A stretch of DNA of 64,000 nt from assembly GCA_019915015.1 (NCBI GenBank), contig JAHBBC010000027.1, positions 124,001-188,000 of the forward strand. Reading direction: 5' to 3'. This DNA comes from Auriscalpium vulgare (lineage: Eukaryota; Basidiomycota; Agaricomycetes; Russulales; Auriscalpiaceae). The notes below the pieces were generated by a model. That model did not search any database. It was not told the DNA's origin and saw only the letters and a list, made by a program, of their open reading frames with translations. The translations under genes and the position numbers were made by a program. This document shows, in pieces, positions 24,401 through 34,949 of this stretch. Within the stretch, counting starts at the first letter, position 1, and each line of letters opens with the position of its first letter.

Positions 24401-25191
24401 GCTTTTATGCGCGCGCGGTGTACGGCCTTTGTCGCGAAGCCAAATACGCACCTGCGACAGGTCGACGCGTCCGCAGCACGTGCGGGCGGCGGCCTATGAG
24501 CGCGCGCCAGCAGCTGGCTGTGTCTTTGTACCCTTTCACGACCGACGCCATCTACTTACCCTCGAATAGGGCCTTGATAGGGCCGCAAAACTGGACGCGC
24601 TCCAATGTGTTGGAGGGATGGACTGCTTCGATGGAATGCCAACTAGATGGTAGCCGCGTACTAGGCTGTGATACGTCCAAGGTGCGTTGCCCCGTGTGCT
24701 TTTGCGCATGCTTCATTGTCTCGCAGAATGACGCACGGCTCGTACGCCGCCAGAGCCTGCTTCCCAAGCTCCCGGTCTCTCTGGCTCTCTGGCTAGACAA
24801 AATAGTACCTAGCCGTGACGGGCCTCTGCCTTTGCTGGTCTGACCGGGACTTCCGACCATCGTTTCTCGCACGCCCTCCTTCATCTATACTCCTTGTCGC
24901 ACCGTGCCTCCAAACCGACCGCTTTTTCCGCTCGCATGCTGCGCCATATTCAACTTAATATTATTGTGCAAGCAGCGCTGGGATGCATGCATGAAATGAA
25001 GCTGAGGGCTACGTTTCATAATTGCAAGTGCGTCTTGTAGCGTCTTTTACACGCCAGGCCCGCAGCACTAACTATTATGCCACCAATTTCTCAGCTTTGT
25101 CGCTATTCGAGCTTCCCGAGCGTGGACCACATCATCTACAGCGTGGTGGCATTCGAGAATATTGACTTCCGCTCCGCGAGTACATTCCACA
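21491..25191. other. Long gap with an AT-rich island; no supported gene
   Basis: Only short, unsupported frames. At 22380-22560 the sequence turns AT-rich, and a perfect 7-bp inverted repeat (GTGAATT-ATCGCG-AATTCAC) sits at 22378-22397. It could be a small non-autonomous element, but no matching ends were found. At 23911-23926 there is a GAGCTC run. The last 230 bases are the 3' flank of the F-box gene that ends at 25192. Confidence 0.35.
24425..24560. repeat. Short dispersed repeat, copy 1 (pairs with 28985-29130)
   Basis: Both copies read, in order, GTCGACGCGTC, GCA(G)..ACGTGCG, then CGCCAGCAGCTGGCTGTG, then CCCTTTTCACGAC (CCCTTTCACGAC here) and GCCATCTAC/GCTATCTGC. The first part resembles the reverse complement of the GACGCGTC/CACGTG core of the promoter/first-exon repeat. 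This pair may therefore be a further relative of that family. Confidence 0.5.
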
Positions 25192-26637
25192 CTACATGGA
25201 CACTGCGAATTTGATCAACTCATACTCATCATCGTCTACATCTAACTCATCATCGTCGAAATCCAACTCATCATCGTCCACATCCATCTCATCATCGTCC
25301 ACATCCAACCTATCTGCCTTCACACTCTGCAGATTCAAATTTGCCTTGATTAATTCCTCCCAGATTTTTGGTGCTGTAAGGTTCCCAGTTCTGGTGCCCT
25401 GACCTGTCATGATCCATGCCCACAGGCCTTTTACGACGGCGATAGCAACAGCATCAGAAGTCGGTGTATCCGTAGAGGGGCTGGGACCATGGTCCCTGAT
25501 GTCAGGCTTCTCTTCCGACTCGTATACTTCTATCTCCACGTCAAGGTGTCCCAATTCGTCCGGCAGGGCGCTGTATATTGCGTCCACAGTATCTATGGAC
25601 TTGTTACTCTTCACCTGAAGGGTCAGATAGAATTCGACAGCGGGGTCCGAATTCTGCTGCCCTTCGAGATATATATTGTCCGCGTCGTCCATGAGGCACA
25701 CCTCGAGCTTGAGAGACGAGAAGTGTGACTTCATCAGAGTCGCTTCAATCACAGGGAGACACTTGCGGGTATTATTCTCGTCGACATCGAAGAATTGAAG
25801 ATCGAGTACGACTTGGGAAGGGTCCCGCTGGAACCATGACAGGATGGTTGCAACACCATCCGCGCTGCCTTCAAGCGATAACCTCTTGAGGTGCACAAAT
25901 GCATCCTTTGCTGTGGCCCTAGCAGGTGAATAATCGCTCGGGATGCCCCGAATTTCGAGATGTTGCAGCTTGACCATGCGGGTGAGAATACCTTCATAGC
26001 ATCCTTGATGTGCAATCGGTGCCGGAAGTAAACCATTACACCAATCTATCTTGAGGTTCTCGATCGTATTCATCCACAACTCCGGCCATTCCATTAATTT
26101 GACATTGTGGAGGGTAAGCGTCTGTATGCTCGAGAATATGAGACTCGGCAATCGTATGGGTATCCTCGGCCCTGAAACCTCCAGGAATTTCAGATTTACA
26201 GCTGGAGCTGAGAGATTCTTCAAGTGCTTCTCTCCGCCGTGACGAAACCTCATATCGAGGCTGTGTACTTTCGGAAGAATTTCGTTGATCACGGGTATTT
26301 GAAGGTCTGTCAACGGGCCTTTATTCCCGGCGTACATTTTGAGCGGGAATGGTACCGCTTGCCGTGCCGCTAGTTGCATCCATTTGATGGGCCACGACAC
26401 GTCTATGGTGCACCACAACGCCGGATATCGCAGTGCGACGGACCGCCATTGACGACATACATACGTGATGACGGAATACCAAGGCCACAAATCGACCATT
26501 GCAAAATGCTGTTCCAGGGCGGCGTGTAGGAAAATTTTCCGGAGAAGCTCGACGGGGACTCGTTGAACCGCGGAGACGAGCTGCGTGGTTTGAGTGTTCG
26601 CCAGACTTGCAGCGACATCTGTGGAAGTATCGGACAT
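25192..26637 (-). CDS. F-box domain protein with acidic repeat tail
   Basis: Intronless 481-residue protein. Residues about 24-75 form an F-box-like domain (RVPVELLRKIFLHAA ... VCRQWRSVALRYPALW). F-box proteins of this type recruit targets to SCF ubiquitin ligases through Skp1. The middle is Leu-rich with irregular LRR-like spacing. The C-terminus has four 7-residue units of the form (L/M)D(V/F)DDDE. I chose the ATG at 26637 over the upstream in-frame ATG at 26721. The TATA box (26733-26741) lies only about 12 bp before the latter, so the transcript should start after it. Agaricomycetes carry large F-box families. Substrate unknown. Confidence 0.85.
   Translation of the reverse strand: MSDTSTDVAASLANTQTTQLVSAVQRVPVELLRKIFLHAALEQHFAMVDLWPWYSVITYVCRQWRSVALRYPALWCTIDVSWPIKWMQLAARQAVPFPLKMYAGNKGPLTDLQIPVINEILPKVHSLDMRFRHGGEKHLKNLSAPAVNLKFLEVSGPRIPIRLPSLIFSSIQTLTLHNVKLMEWPELWMNTIENLKIDWCNGLLPAPIAHQGCYEGILTRMVKLQHLEIRGIPSDYSPARATAKDAFVHLKRLSLEGSADGVATILSWFQRDPSQVVLDLQFFDVDENNTRKCLPVIEATLMKSHFSSLKLEVCLMDDADNIYLEGQQNSDPAVEFYLTLQVKSNKSIDTVDAIYSALPDELGHLDVEIEVYESEEKPDIRDHGPSPSTDTPTSDAVAIAVVKGLWAWIMTGQGTRTGNLTAPKIWEELIKANLNLQSVKADRLDVDDDEMDVDDDELDFDDDELDVDDDEYELIKFAVSM
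25226..25309 (-). repeat. Four tandem 21-bp units inside the F-box gene
   Basis: Units start at 25226, 25247, 25268 and 25289, each TCATCATCGTC plus a variable half on the plus strand. They encode four copies of an acidic heptad near the C-terminus. Being a multiple of three, gain or loss of units keeps the frame. Confidence 0.85.
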
Positions 26638-26730
26638 ATTAAAAGTGACTGTGGTGCATGGAAGCCTAGCTGTCAAAACATATTCGCTGTGGATGGGAGA
26701 GGTGGTGGCGATCTCTTGCATGCAGAGCGA

Positions 26731-26741
26731 TGGCTCTTATA
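26731..26741 (-). promoter_or_regulatory. TATA box of the first F-box gene
   Basis: Minus strand reads TATAAGAGCCA, about 95 bp before the chosen ATG at 26637. The same 12-base core TATAAGAGCCAT is found upstream of the second F-box gene. Confidence 0.6.
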
Positions 26742-27537
26742 CGCTTCCAAATTGCACGCAGGTGTGTGCGGCCACCGGAACACGAGCGCAATACCAAAGC
26801 GTGGTTCAAGTCACGGTCATGATACGATTCTTCGGAACAGAGGAACGGCAGAGAGAACTACTTGTAGTCCCGAAAAACGTGTACCTAGACAATATACTCA
26901 GCATAGCGTTGTAAATTGATGCGGCGCAACGAACCGTGACGTACGATACGTTGTCGCATAGCCTGCACTGCGCCATGCAGTGAGCGAAGACGACGTGTTC
27001 CTTGCAAAAGACATAGGTAGTATTTCCTCGGCGTGCCCGGCGTGCCCGTCGTGGGCAGGCGACTCTCAATCCCCGCCTGGTGAGAGTACCAGACGGCCGT
27101 CTGCTAGAGTTGTTGTATCGAGAAAACGGCGCACCGAGAAGTTACGGCGCACAGGCAGCGTTCAGCCACCGCACCACAGGCAAAAAAAAACGATGTGTTT
27201 CTCGAAATGGCGCTTCGTCCTTAAAACGAGGGCTATGGATGGCACCGCGAGCAACGAAGAACGTGCACCTAGGCCCATGGTTAAGTTGACACGGCGTGGC
27301 ACGGAAGGCAGCGTGGCGAGGGACGTACGAGAGCAACGTGAGCTCATGACCTGCAATGAAGGCTGTATCCCTCGATGGGTAACGAAGACGTGGACCGCAC
27401 ATATCGGTCGTGGTCCGAGGTGCAAGCCCGTCGCGGGTGTTAATGTCCATCGACATCCTGCAAGCGGACGATGTTCGTGACGCATCTGGTTCGCATCCTG
27501 GCTACCTACCATGTATCCCTCGATTGTTAGGCAAGCT
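26742..27537. other. Intergenic stretch, no supported gene
   Basis: Contains the upstream region of the F-box gene at 25192-26637 and a short A run (27181-27190). No gene or repeat was recognised before the 1.3-kb dispersed repeat begins at about 27538. Confidence 0.4.
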
Positions 27538-28880
27538 CCACGCCGTTTCAATGCAAGGAGAAGTTGAATCGATGTAGCAAACGTTGTGGCAGCGTAGCGT
27601 ATTGAGAGCGAGGAGCCTCGGTGGCGCCGTCGGGAACATGTCGGGTATATTGTGGCGGCCAATGGGAGCGCGCCAGCCGGCCAGCCAGTCAGCCCCGCCC
27701 TCTCCTCGACAGTATCAACCACGGCTTCGGGTTCGACTTCTACACTACAGCAACACCCCGCGGCGGTCAGCGGCACATCCCAGCCCGGAAACAGACGGCT
27801 GTGGAAAGGAGGTCAGAGGCAGCTCAGCGAAGGAGCATGTCGGCAGGAGCTATGCAAAGGTGCGTCGTGTCGACGCTTCACGTCTTCCTTCGTCTTACTC
27901 TCGTGTTCCCAAGGCCCGGAGCACGCTGCGAGCGTGTTCTAGAACGGGGTACTAGGTACCCCTTTCGCGTGGAGCTCACGCCGTGCGCACAGAAGTTGGC
28001 CCGCCGCCTGCCTGCCCGTGCGCCGGATGCGCTTTTCTACGCCTCCAGCGTTGGCCCTACCGTCTCCATCTCGTCCGTGCGTGTCTGGGTCCTCATCATA
28101 CCGTAGCGATTCTAACCGCCTGCCCAGCTGGCCCTAGACCATCTCATACCGCGCCGACTCGATCGCCCCAGCCCGTCCAGTCGTGCACGCTCCGCGCCGA
28201 CTCGCTCAACATCCACGCATTACGCGATGAAGGCATCGTGCGTGCCTGCGGGCAACGTTGCCGACACGAGCTCACACAAGGATGGCCCGTGCGCCACGAT
28301 CTGCGGCCACACCTTGGGCGGTTTCTATCAGTTCGACACCGCCACGTCGTTGTCTCTGCTTCCGACGTTCGGGTTGCTGTGCGCACTCTCGGAACCCCTG
28401 CTTCCCGATGGCTTGCCCTCACGCCGCGCAACATACGCCACCGCCCTTTTTCGTCGCAGTTACCTTGTGTATCGAGGTGGGCGCACGTACATCGCGGCGT
28501 TTACTTGCTGATCAGCCCGCAGCATCACTGTGCCTATTGCTAGCACGGGGCCACACGTCCGCCTTGGTATACGCTAAGCATTGCTCGGCACGCTTGCCCA
28601 CGCATCGAAGGCCGTCACACTTTGACCCTCGATGTGAGGTGGTAACGTCATGTCCGTAGGCTACGTGGAATAAACTCATGCGTGCGAGCACGTTGATTCA
28701 CGCAAATATTTCACGTGTATGCTCATAGGAACGAGATCGCGATGGAGCGAGATCGCTCAGTGCCAGCAGCAAATAGCGGAGCACAGCCGGTCCAGACGTA
28801 AATCGGCGACAAGGACAAGCCCAGCTCGTGTCGCCCTAGATCTGGTTGCCTGGTACGCAATAGTACTGCAGGGTTCTAGC
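27538..28880 (+). repeat. 1.3-kb dispersed repeat, copy 1
   Basis: Aligns in the same orientation with 43577-44890 along its whole length. Shared blocks include GCGGCCAATGGGAGCGCGCC, CGTGCGCACAGAAGTTGGCCCG, AACGTTGCCGACACGA, CGAAGGCCGTCA, GTAGGCTACGTGG and ACAAGCACAAGCCCAGC-type sequence. The CCAAT-containing start looks like a promoter. Open frames are not conserved between the copies, so the unit is non-coding or decayed. Partial relatives occur at 50335-50520 and 53150-53510. Confidence 0.7.
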
Positions 28881-28984
28881 TGTCCCGGGCTTAATTGTTG
28901 CGAGAGCGAGCGGCGCGCCGCCCTGCGGTTGGAAGGACCCAGCCCTTGATATGTCTCCGATGGCGGGGACGGCTTATATGTGCG

Positions 28985-29130
28985 CGTGGTGTTTGGCAAA
29001 CCCCAACATTTGCCTGCGACGCGTCGACGCGTCTGCAGTACGTGCGCCGGGTAGCCTAGCGGCCCATGACCGCACGCCAGCAGCTGGCTGTGCCTACCCT
29101 TTTCACGACGGGCGCTATCTGCTCGCCCTC
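28985..29130. repeat. Short dispersed repeat, copy 2 (pairs with 24425-24560)
   Basis: Same order of blocks as 24425-24560, including the identical 18-mer CGCCAGCAGCTGGCTGTG. It lies between the 1.3-kb dispersed repeat and the 3' end of the second F-box gene. Confidence 0.5.
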
Positions 29131-29357
29131 TCAGTCAAACAGGACCGCAGAAGATGCGCTCCGAGCCGCTGAAGAGATGGCTCGCGTTGATTCCCCGACA
29201 TCCCACATTCGATTCGTCCGCGAGATAGGTCGCCATGAAGTAGATACCGGCTACCAGAGCGTCCTTTTATTCACTATCGTTGCGAGAGCTTTCAAAAATA
29301 TATTGTACATGCTCTTCCTCATATATATACTCGGACTAATATGCATACATAATACTT

Positions 29358-31127
29358 CTAATATTTCTTATTTTGCTTCGAGCAATGAGTCTTAATCACC
29401 TTTCCGCTAATCAGCTTCTTCAGTAGCGTCTCTACACCTTCCATCTCTGCACCTTTCGTCTTTACATCTTTCGTCCTGATGTCCCACCACGACCAAGGAA
29501 TGCTCAGCGCTGTGATTGGGAGCACTACTCCCGGCTCACTGTAGGTCAAGCAACTCAGGAGAAATTTCTGAACTCTATCAGCCGCATCTTCTCCGGCCTT
29601 CTCTAGCGCTTCATCGTCGACTTGAAGTATGACCCCCCTTGATGTGTTGTGCTTCTCTGCTGTCGGCGCTGTAGCCTCTGGCGGGTTGCTGTCTTGACTC
29701 TTGCTTCCGAGCACATGCAGAACGTTTTGGATGTTCTTCGTGGTAGTCGCAACACGGAGCGATTCCAATTTCCATCCTAGCTCAAGCAATTTCTGCCACT
29801 CCTTTTCGGTCCACTCAAAGTCGATATTCCCGTCAAGGCGATTTACAGGCACCAGCCATGTCCAAAATGTGTCACAGAATCGAATCACAAATGGATGCAC
29901 GTCGGAGGGATCCAGAATAAGCTTGAGAGAAAATTGAGGAGGAGCGTCATGGTCGGTGCCATCGACACACCATCCTCGGATCTCCAGATAGCGCCGAGGT
30001 TGTTTGGGATCCATTTTCCAAATGCGTAGGCTCAAGCGTTTGAAATCTATGTCATCGCCAAAGAGTTCGATCAGATCTTCGAGCATGCCTCCGACCGAAT
30101 CGACGGTTGCGCCAAATTCAATGGAAAGATGGACAGCGATCTTCTGAAGTCCTATTGGGTGCAAAGCAGCCAGCATGCGTTGTATTCCGTCCACAGAGCC
30201 ATAAAGATCGAGATGCTTCAAATTCGTTTTGTTGACTTCGCAATGCAGACCAAGATCGACTGGGATTCCGTGAATTTTGATCTTCTCGAGGTTTGGCATC
30301 ATTGCGAGGGTGGACAATATCGCAGAACCGGTCAATTCTTCCGGAGATGGCGCATCGCGCAGAGACAAATTGACTATGTTGCTTAAGTATCTCGGAGGTT
30401 CGAGGAACATCAATGTGAACAATGCGCTCTCAAGATGGAGGGTCTTCAATTTGGGTGCACTCCCTAGAGCCGGTGCTTGGATGAACAAGCTGTCCGAGCT
30501 CGCAAGTGTAAGTTCCTTCAGCTCCTTTGCATCATTTGTAAGGCGCAGGGGAATGCCATCTACCACTGGGCCGAACAGGACCAGGGCGCTGGCAAAATAT
30601 AAGCGCAAGCTCTCCACGCGAGGGAGGCTCTCGTTGAGTGCAACAATGGATGCGCTGTCGCGGTTGCTCAACGGCTCCAGCGGTCGCGTCCCCGGCCAGA
30701 CGGTCAGAAGCAAATTGGCGTCCGTTTCATTCGCCACTTTCTGAAACCATTCGGAGCCCCATTCTAGTGTGACGGCTGTACGCAGCAAGTCGTGAGCCAC
30801 GGCCCGCCATGCGCGGCACACATGCGTGACTAGGAAAAAGCGCCACACGATGTTGTTCTCGACCACAGTGTCGGTGCAGAAAGAGAAGATGCGCGAGAGG
30901 ATCTCGTAGGGGATAGGGATAGAGAGGTTGTTACGCTGCGTGCCCAGCGACCGATGTTCCTCTTGAAGCAATTTCAAGGCCTCTTGGAGCTTGGAGACGG
31001 CTAGTTCGACAACTCCACGCCTCGCGTCGATGTCATATAACGTGGCATCCTCTGTGATTGCGGTGTTGTTGTTGCTGCCCAAGACGAGTTGAACCAGCTT
31101 TTCCTTCGATATAGTATTTCTTTCCAT
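29358..31127 (-). CDS. F-box domain protein
   Basis: Intronless 589-residue protein. Residues about 38-62 are a short predicted coiled coil (ELAVSKLQEALKLLQEEH). An F-box-like domain follows at about 69-115 (IPIPYEILSRIFSF ... VTHVCRAWRAVAHDLL), then a long Leu-rich region. Such proteins act as SCF ubiquitin-ligase adaptors. The frame stays open upstream to a TTG at 31382. The ATG at 31127 is the first one downstream of a clear TATA box (31212-31219) and gives a normal N-terminus, so it is the likely start. It is a distant paralogue in layout of the F-box gene at 25192, but longer and without the acidic repeats. Confidence 0.85.
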   Translation of the reverse strand: MERNTISKEKLVQLVLGSNNNTAITEDATLYDIDARRGVVELAVSKLQEALKLLQEEHRSLGTQRNNLSIPIPYEILSRIFSFCTDTVVENNIVWRFFLVTHVCRAWRAVAHDLLRTAVTLEWGSEWFQKVANETDANLLLTVWPGTRPLEPLSNRDSASIVALNESLPRVESLRLYFASALVLFGPVVDGIPLRLTNDAKELKELTLASSDSLFIQAPALGSAPKLKTLHLESALFTLMFLEPPRYLSNIVNLSLRDAPSPEELTGSAILSTLAMMPNLEKIKIHGIPVDLGLHCEVNKTNLKHLDLYGSVDGIQRMLAALHPIGLQKIAVHLSIEFGATVDSVGGMLEDLIELFGDDIDFKRLSLRIWKMDPKQPRRYLEIRGWCVDGTDHDAPPQFSLKLILDPSDVHPFVIRFCDTFWTWLVPVNRLDGNIDFEWTEKEWQKLLELGWKLESLRVATTTKNIQNVLHVLGSKSQDSNPPEATAPTAEKHNTSRGVILQVDDEALEKAGEDAADRVQKFLLSCLTYSEPGVVLPITALSIPWSWWDIRTKDVKTKGAEMEGVETLLKKLISGKVIKTHCSKQNKKY

Positions 31128-31206
31128 TGGTTTGGTTGGGCTTGAACGGATGAGAGATTGATGGGAGGAGGTATGAGGGCGGTGTGGAGTAGCACCGGCG
31201 CAGATA

Positions 31207-31219
31207 TGGCTCTTATATA
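31207..31219 (-). promoter_or_regulatory. TATA box of the second F-box gene
   Basis: Minus strand reads TATATAAGAGCCA, about 85 bp before the ATG at 31127. It shares TATAAGAGCCAT with the promoter at 26731-26741. Confidence 0.65.
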
Positions 31220-31576
31220 TGCTCGCTCGCCTGAAATAGCCAAGGACGTAGTACATGTTACGTGTAATCACACGCGATAGCTTCAACAGAGTGTTAGAAA
31301 ACAAATGTGGCCGGCGACGTGTGACGACGTACATTGGAAGCCGGTCACCATATACACGCCTCTGGCAACGTCTCAATATCAACCGAAGATAACGTTTGGC
31401 GAGCTAGCTGACAGGATCTGTTTCCGCGTCCCACATGATCACGTAGCGAGATCATAGCGAGCCCGGCGCGCACTTTGCATTTCGACTATGCGGAGCGTAC
31501 AGAAATGGGAGCTGAGTTTGGAGCCCAGACGCGGACGGGCCAGATTAAAACGGAGACGAGTATTGCCTACGGTTGA

Positions 31577-31840
31577 CGGGACGACCGAGGTTCGTTTTTG
31601 ATGCGGCCGGCTGGACTCGGCTATCACCGGCCATCGGCTCCGTCGGTCCGCTTCCGGGCACGGCACCAGCAAGCCTTCCTGTACTCTCCTCCTCCCTATA
31701 CCATGGTCACTATGTAATATAATACCTCAGAAAAGACATGATATGGGCCTTCAAGTTGAGCACGGTTGAAGCCACCTGTATAGTCGCAGGCACCCGGGTG
31801 GCGGTGCCGCGGCCCGAGCCATCACGTGCTTTTAAGCGGA
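31577..31840 (+). repeat. Inverted repeat arm, left
   Basis: Begins CGGGACGACCGAGGTTCG. It matches the reverse complement of 43100-43361 very well for the first 165 bases (including CGGCTATCACCGGCCATCGG and ACTATGTAATATAATAC). It then matches weakly to a shared CCATCACGTGCT. The two arms face outward like terminal inverted repeats about 11.8 kb apart, but no matching target-site duplication is visible. Confidence 0.65.
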
Positions 31841-32330
31841 GGTGGGCCGCGATCAGAGTCGTCAGTTCCTTTGCGTAGAGTGCTCGCTCACACACTATGG
31901 TCTCATATGCACGTCCGCGCCACCTATAGAGGGACCTTCATGGATATCCTGTGAGTCTTTTTGCTTGGCCGACCAGGGCACGGCAAAACACTCCGTGGAT
32001 CTAGGCGACGGGAGCCGTCACGCCAGCACAGGCGTCGGCTGGAGCCCTACATAGGATTGCGGCGTTCATTGGCATTGGCTTGGGGAAATACTATGGGCCA
32101 ATGCCCTGTAGGTCTTTCTGTCAACTTGGCATGCAGTGACACCTCTAGCTAAAGACGGGCACACAGAGTGTAGTGGGATAGGCCTTGTGCACATCGTCCC
32201 CGTGGCTCCGCATGCACCTTGCCTCGTGTAACAATGGTTAGATCTGTTGCCATATTTTGACTAGATATGAATGGACCTTTAGGCTCGGTGTTAAATCATG
32301 CCAGCGGCGTTAGTGATCTCTTCAAGGCCA

Positions 32331-32336
32331 TATAAA
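32331..32336 (+). promoter_or_regulatory. TATA box of the alpha-kinase gene
   Basis: TATAAA in the context GGCCATATAAAGG, 66 bp before the ATG at 32402. Confidence 0.65.
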
Positions 32337-32401
32337 GGTGCGCATTTCTCTCACCACTCAGCAGCGCCGCTTTCCCCCTCCACCTGGAATCATTGGCCAG
32401 G

Positions 32402-34949
32402 ATGGCAGATTCCTCCGCCTCGGCAAGCCCGTCTGCCAGTCAATGTGAGGACTGTGGGCTGTCGTTTCCTCAGCGAGAAGGCACGGGGCCATGCATGAAG
32501 TGCACGAAGCTGGCCGCTCATCCACTCGAGTCCAATGAGTACAAAGACATTGCTGTGCGTATACGTCCCTCATGATATCCATCTAACTCATGGCTATTCC
32601 ATAGAGCTGGCCGCAGTGTTCATTGTGCGGGGTTACGCGCCGTAACATGACTCGGCCTTTCCCCGATATGCCTCATGCGTGTCAGTCGTGCTTGCAAGGC
32701 GTCACTGGGAATCACGAGAGTGCAGATACTACAAGCTCAGCAGGTATGTTTACCGTTGGCTCACATTGTCAGTGTCTGACTGATACCACGTTCAAGCCGC
32801 AGTGCCGACGCCGTCCAGGACGGTTGCACCAGTGCCTCACACCTTGGGCGTCCGTGCAAAGGACTACAAGAATCGCTTTGGCAACGGCAATGCTACCACC
32901 AAGATCACCAGTGAAAGTCTCATTTGTCATGAGCGGGGTGATGGCGCTCCAGGAGAACCACAAATCGTTGTAGGATGGCAGGTGAGCACAGGCCTATTTC
33001 ATCAGATCTTTGGTCTCTGACTTTCATGTACCCATGCAGGTCCGGTTGAGCAGCTGTCCAAAGACGACAAAGCCGGAGTATGGAGGGGGTGCGCAGTCGT
33101 GGGTGGCGTCAAAACATTTGCCCGGTGCGTCACATCTATTCTTTTAACAAATCACTTTCTGAGAGCGAGCAGACATCAAGACGAGTATCGTTCAACACTT
33201 GAATATTGAGTGGCAGCGACACCCTCACGACGGGAAACCCCACGAGGAGCCGCTAATGCCGTGAGTCGTCATGCCCATCCATTTACATCATTGTGTTTAT
33301 TGTATTTCAGGGAAGAAGTGTCATTCCGGTTCACTGATAATCGCACTTTTGAACCAAACACATCGACGATTACCGTAGGCGAGTTCCATGCGCACTATTC
33401 CGAGCCTAGCCGGTACCCTATCTACCTCGCCAAAGTGCCCTCGAACTACAAACACCTCATGAAGAAGGCATTGCTGGTATTTGACGTATATGTGGATGTT
33501 AAAGCAGTACGTGTTATATTCTCTGAGCGTAATTGACTTTAACTGATGAAGTAATTAATGCCACTAGTATGAACTGCGTACTCGCGGTGAACAAGGGGAT
33601 GATCTCGACATCGACGAACGCATACGTGGATCAAATGAGATCCAGTCAGCACTCAATGGCATGAAGCGAAAGCGCGGAGTCAGCGAGCAACTGCTATCCA
33701 AGTCAGAGATTGCAGATTACAAGCGTCAACGCCGAGCTGCTAGCTCAGGTAAGTCTTATTTCTCTGAAATCTGTTCATTTCGGGCCACTGAGTCTATCGT
33801 AGGATCTGCATTCGCCTCTCTGTTCAGCTCACGCACCTTGGCCCAAGGCCCTGCGACTGTTCACACGCGCAGTGTTGTGACCCTGGAACGCCTTGATTGT
33901 GTTGCATCCCAGGTGGACGGCGAGACGCAACTTGAAGACCGCGACATCACGGTCAAAGGTTATATTCGTGATATGCACTTCGCAGAAGGTGCGATGAAGA
34001 AGGCATATATTGTGAGCATTTGCTTTGTACGTTTGATTTCCATCTGCTAACAGTATTATTAACTATAGCTTTCTGCATCGGACGGCGTAATCTATGTCGC
34101 CAAGAAATTCTATCGCCTTACAGCTGATGGTGAAGCTGTTTCGGTGGAAGAAAACAGGAGCAACTTAGAAGCTGAGCTTCGGCGTCTTGTCCTCGGCCAG
34201 TGGTTCCTATGCAATTTCTACGAGCACGCAAAGGCCAATCATGTTCATGTTGATCGGAGTAAGTCTAGCTCCCACATACAACTCATGCAGAAAGCTGACA
34301 GCCATGTAGATATCAAATTTGCGGATGCATGGATTGGGAAGGAACAGCAGACAATGCCATCACGTGCTTCCCGGGCGGGGCAGAGTGAGCCTAACATGGA
34401 TGAAGGATGGAGCTGGCTCATTGAAAAGCAACGCCCGACATCGGTGACCCGCATCAGTGGCACGCTCAACCACACGGCGACTCAGACCGGGCTTCTGTTC
34501 ACAACCATCCGCGCCTTCTCCCACTTTGTCTACTTGGCCAGCAACAAGGAACTTGTCCTTGCAGATCTCCAGGGTACGTTTTGTGATGAAGTACCCGGTC
34601 TGCATGCATCTTAATGAATTATCAGGGACACAGTGTCAGATTCCGAATGGTCCCGGCGGTAGCGGCGTCGATGGTTTTGTTCTTTTCGACAACATGACAC
34701 ATACAAAGGAAGGGTATGTCCATAACCTTGTTGAAACTGTGAATGGAGGCTGACATTTGGTCGGAAAGACAATCTGGAGTGGGCGACTTTGGACAGGAAG
34801 GCATCAATACATATCTCCGAGACCATGTCTGCAACAGTATTTGCAAGAAGCTTGACTTTGATAGCTTGGGCGGCTCTGTGGCCCAGCCTATGGAACGCAT
34901 ACAGGTCCCTGACTCCGACGTCGATGACGATGACGCAGAGGAGTCCTAA
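32402..34949 (+). CDS. Alpha-type protein kinase with N-terminal zinc-ribbon-like Cys clusters
   Basis: Twelve exons join in frame to 652 residues: 32402-32554, 32605-32743, 32797-32981, 33040-33124, 33173-33260, 33311-33506, 33568-33748, 33803-34011, 34069-34258, 34310-34573, 34626-34713, 34769-34949. The N-terminus has two four-Cys sets (C15/C18/C31/C34 and C56/C59/C77/C80), likely zinc-binding. The C-terminal third is an atypical alpha-kinase domain that transfers phosphate from ATP to Ser/Thr. It shows YVAKKF (Lys 424 or 425), AFSHFVY, DLQG (561-564), a Gly-rich loop GVGDFGQEGI (596-605), and the zinc-coordinating HVCNSIC (612-618). All catalytic signatures are present, so it is probably active. 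The short acidic tail is DVDDDDAEES. Alpha-kinases are expanded in several Agaricomycetes. The substrate is unknown. Confidence 0.88.

Noticed and set aside
31128..31382. Upstream extension of the second F-box protein
   Set aside because: The extension begins at a TTG and runs across the TATA box, so it is promoter and leader rather than coding.
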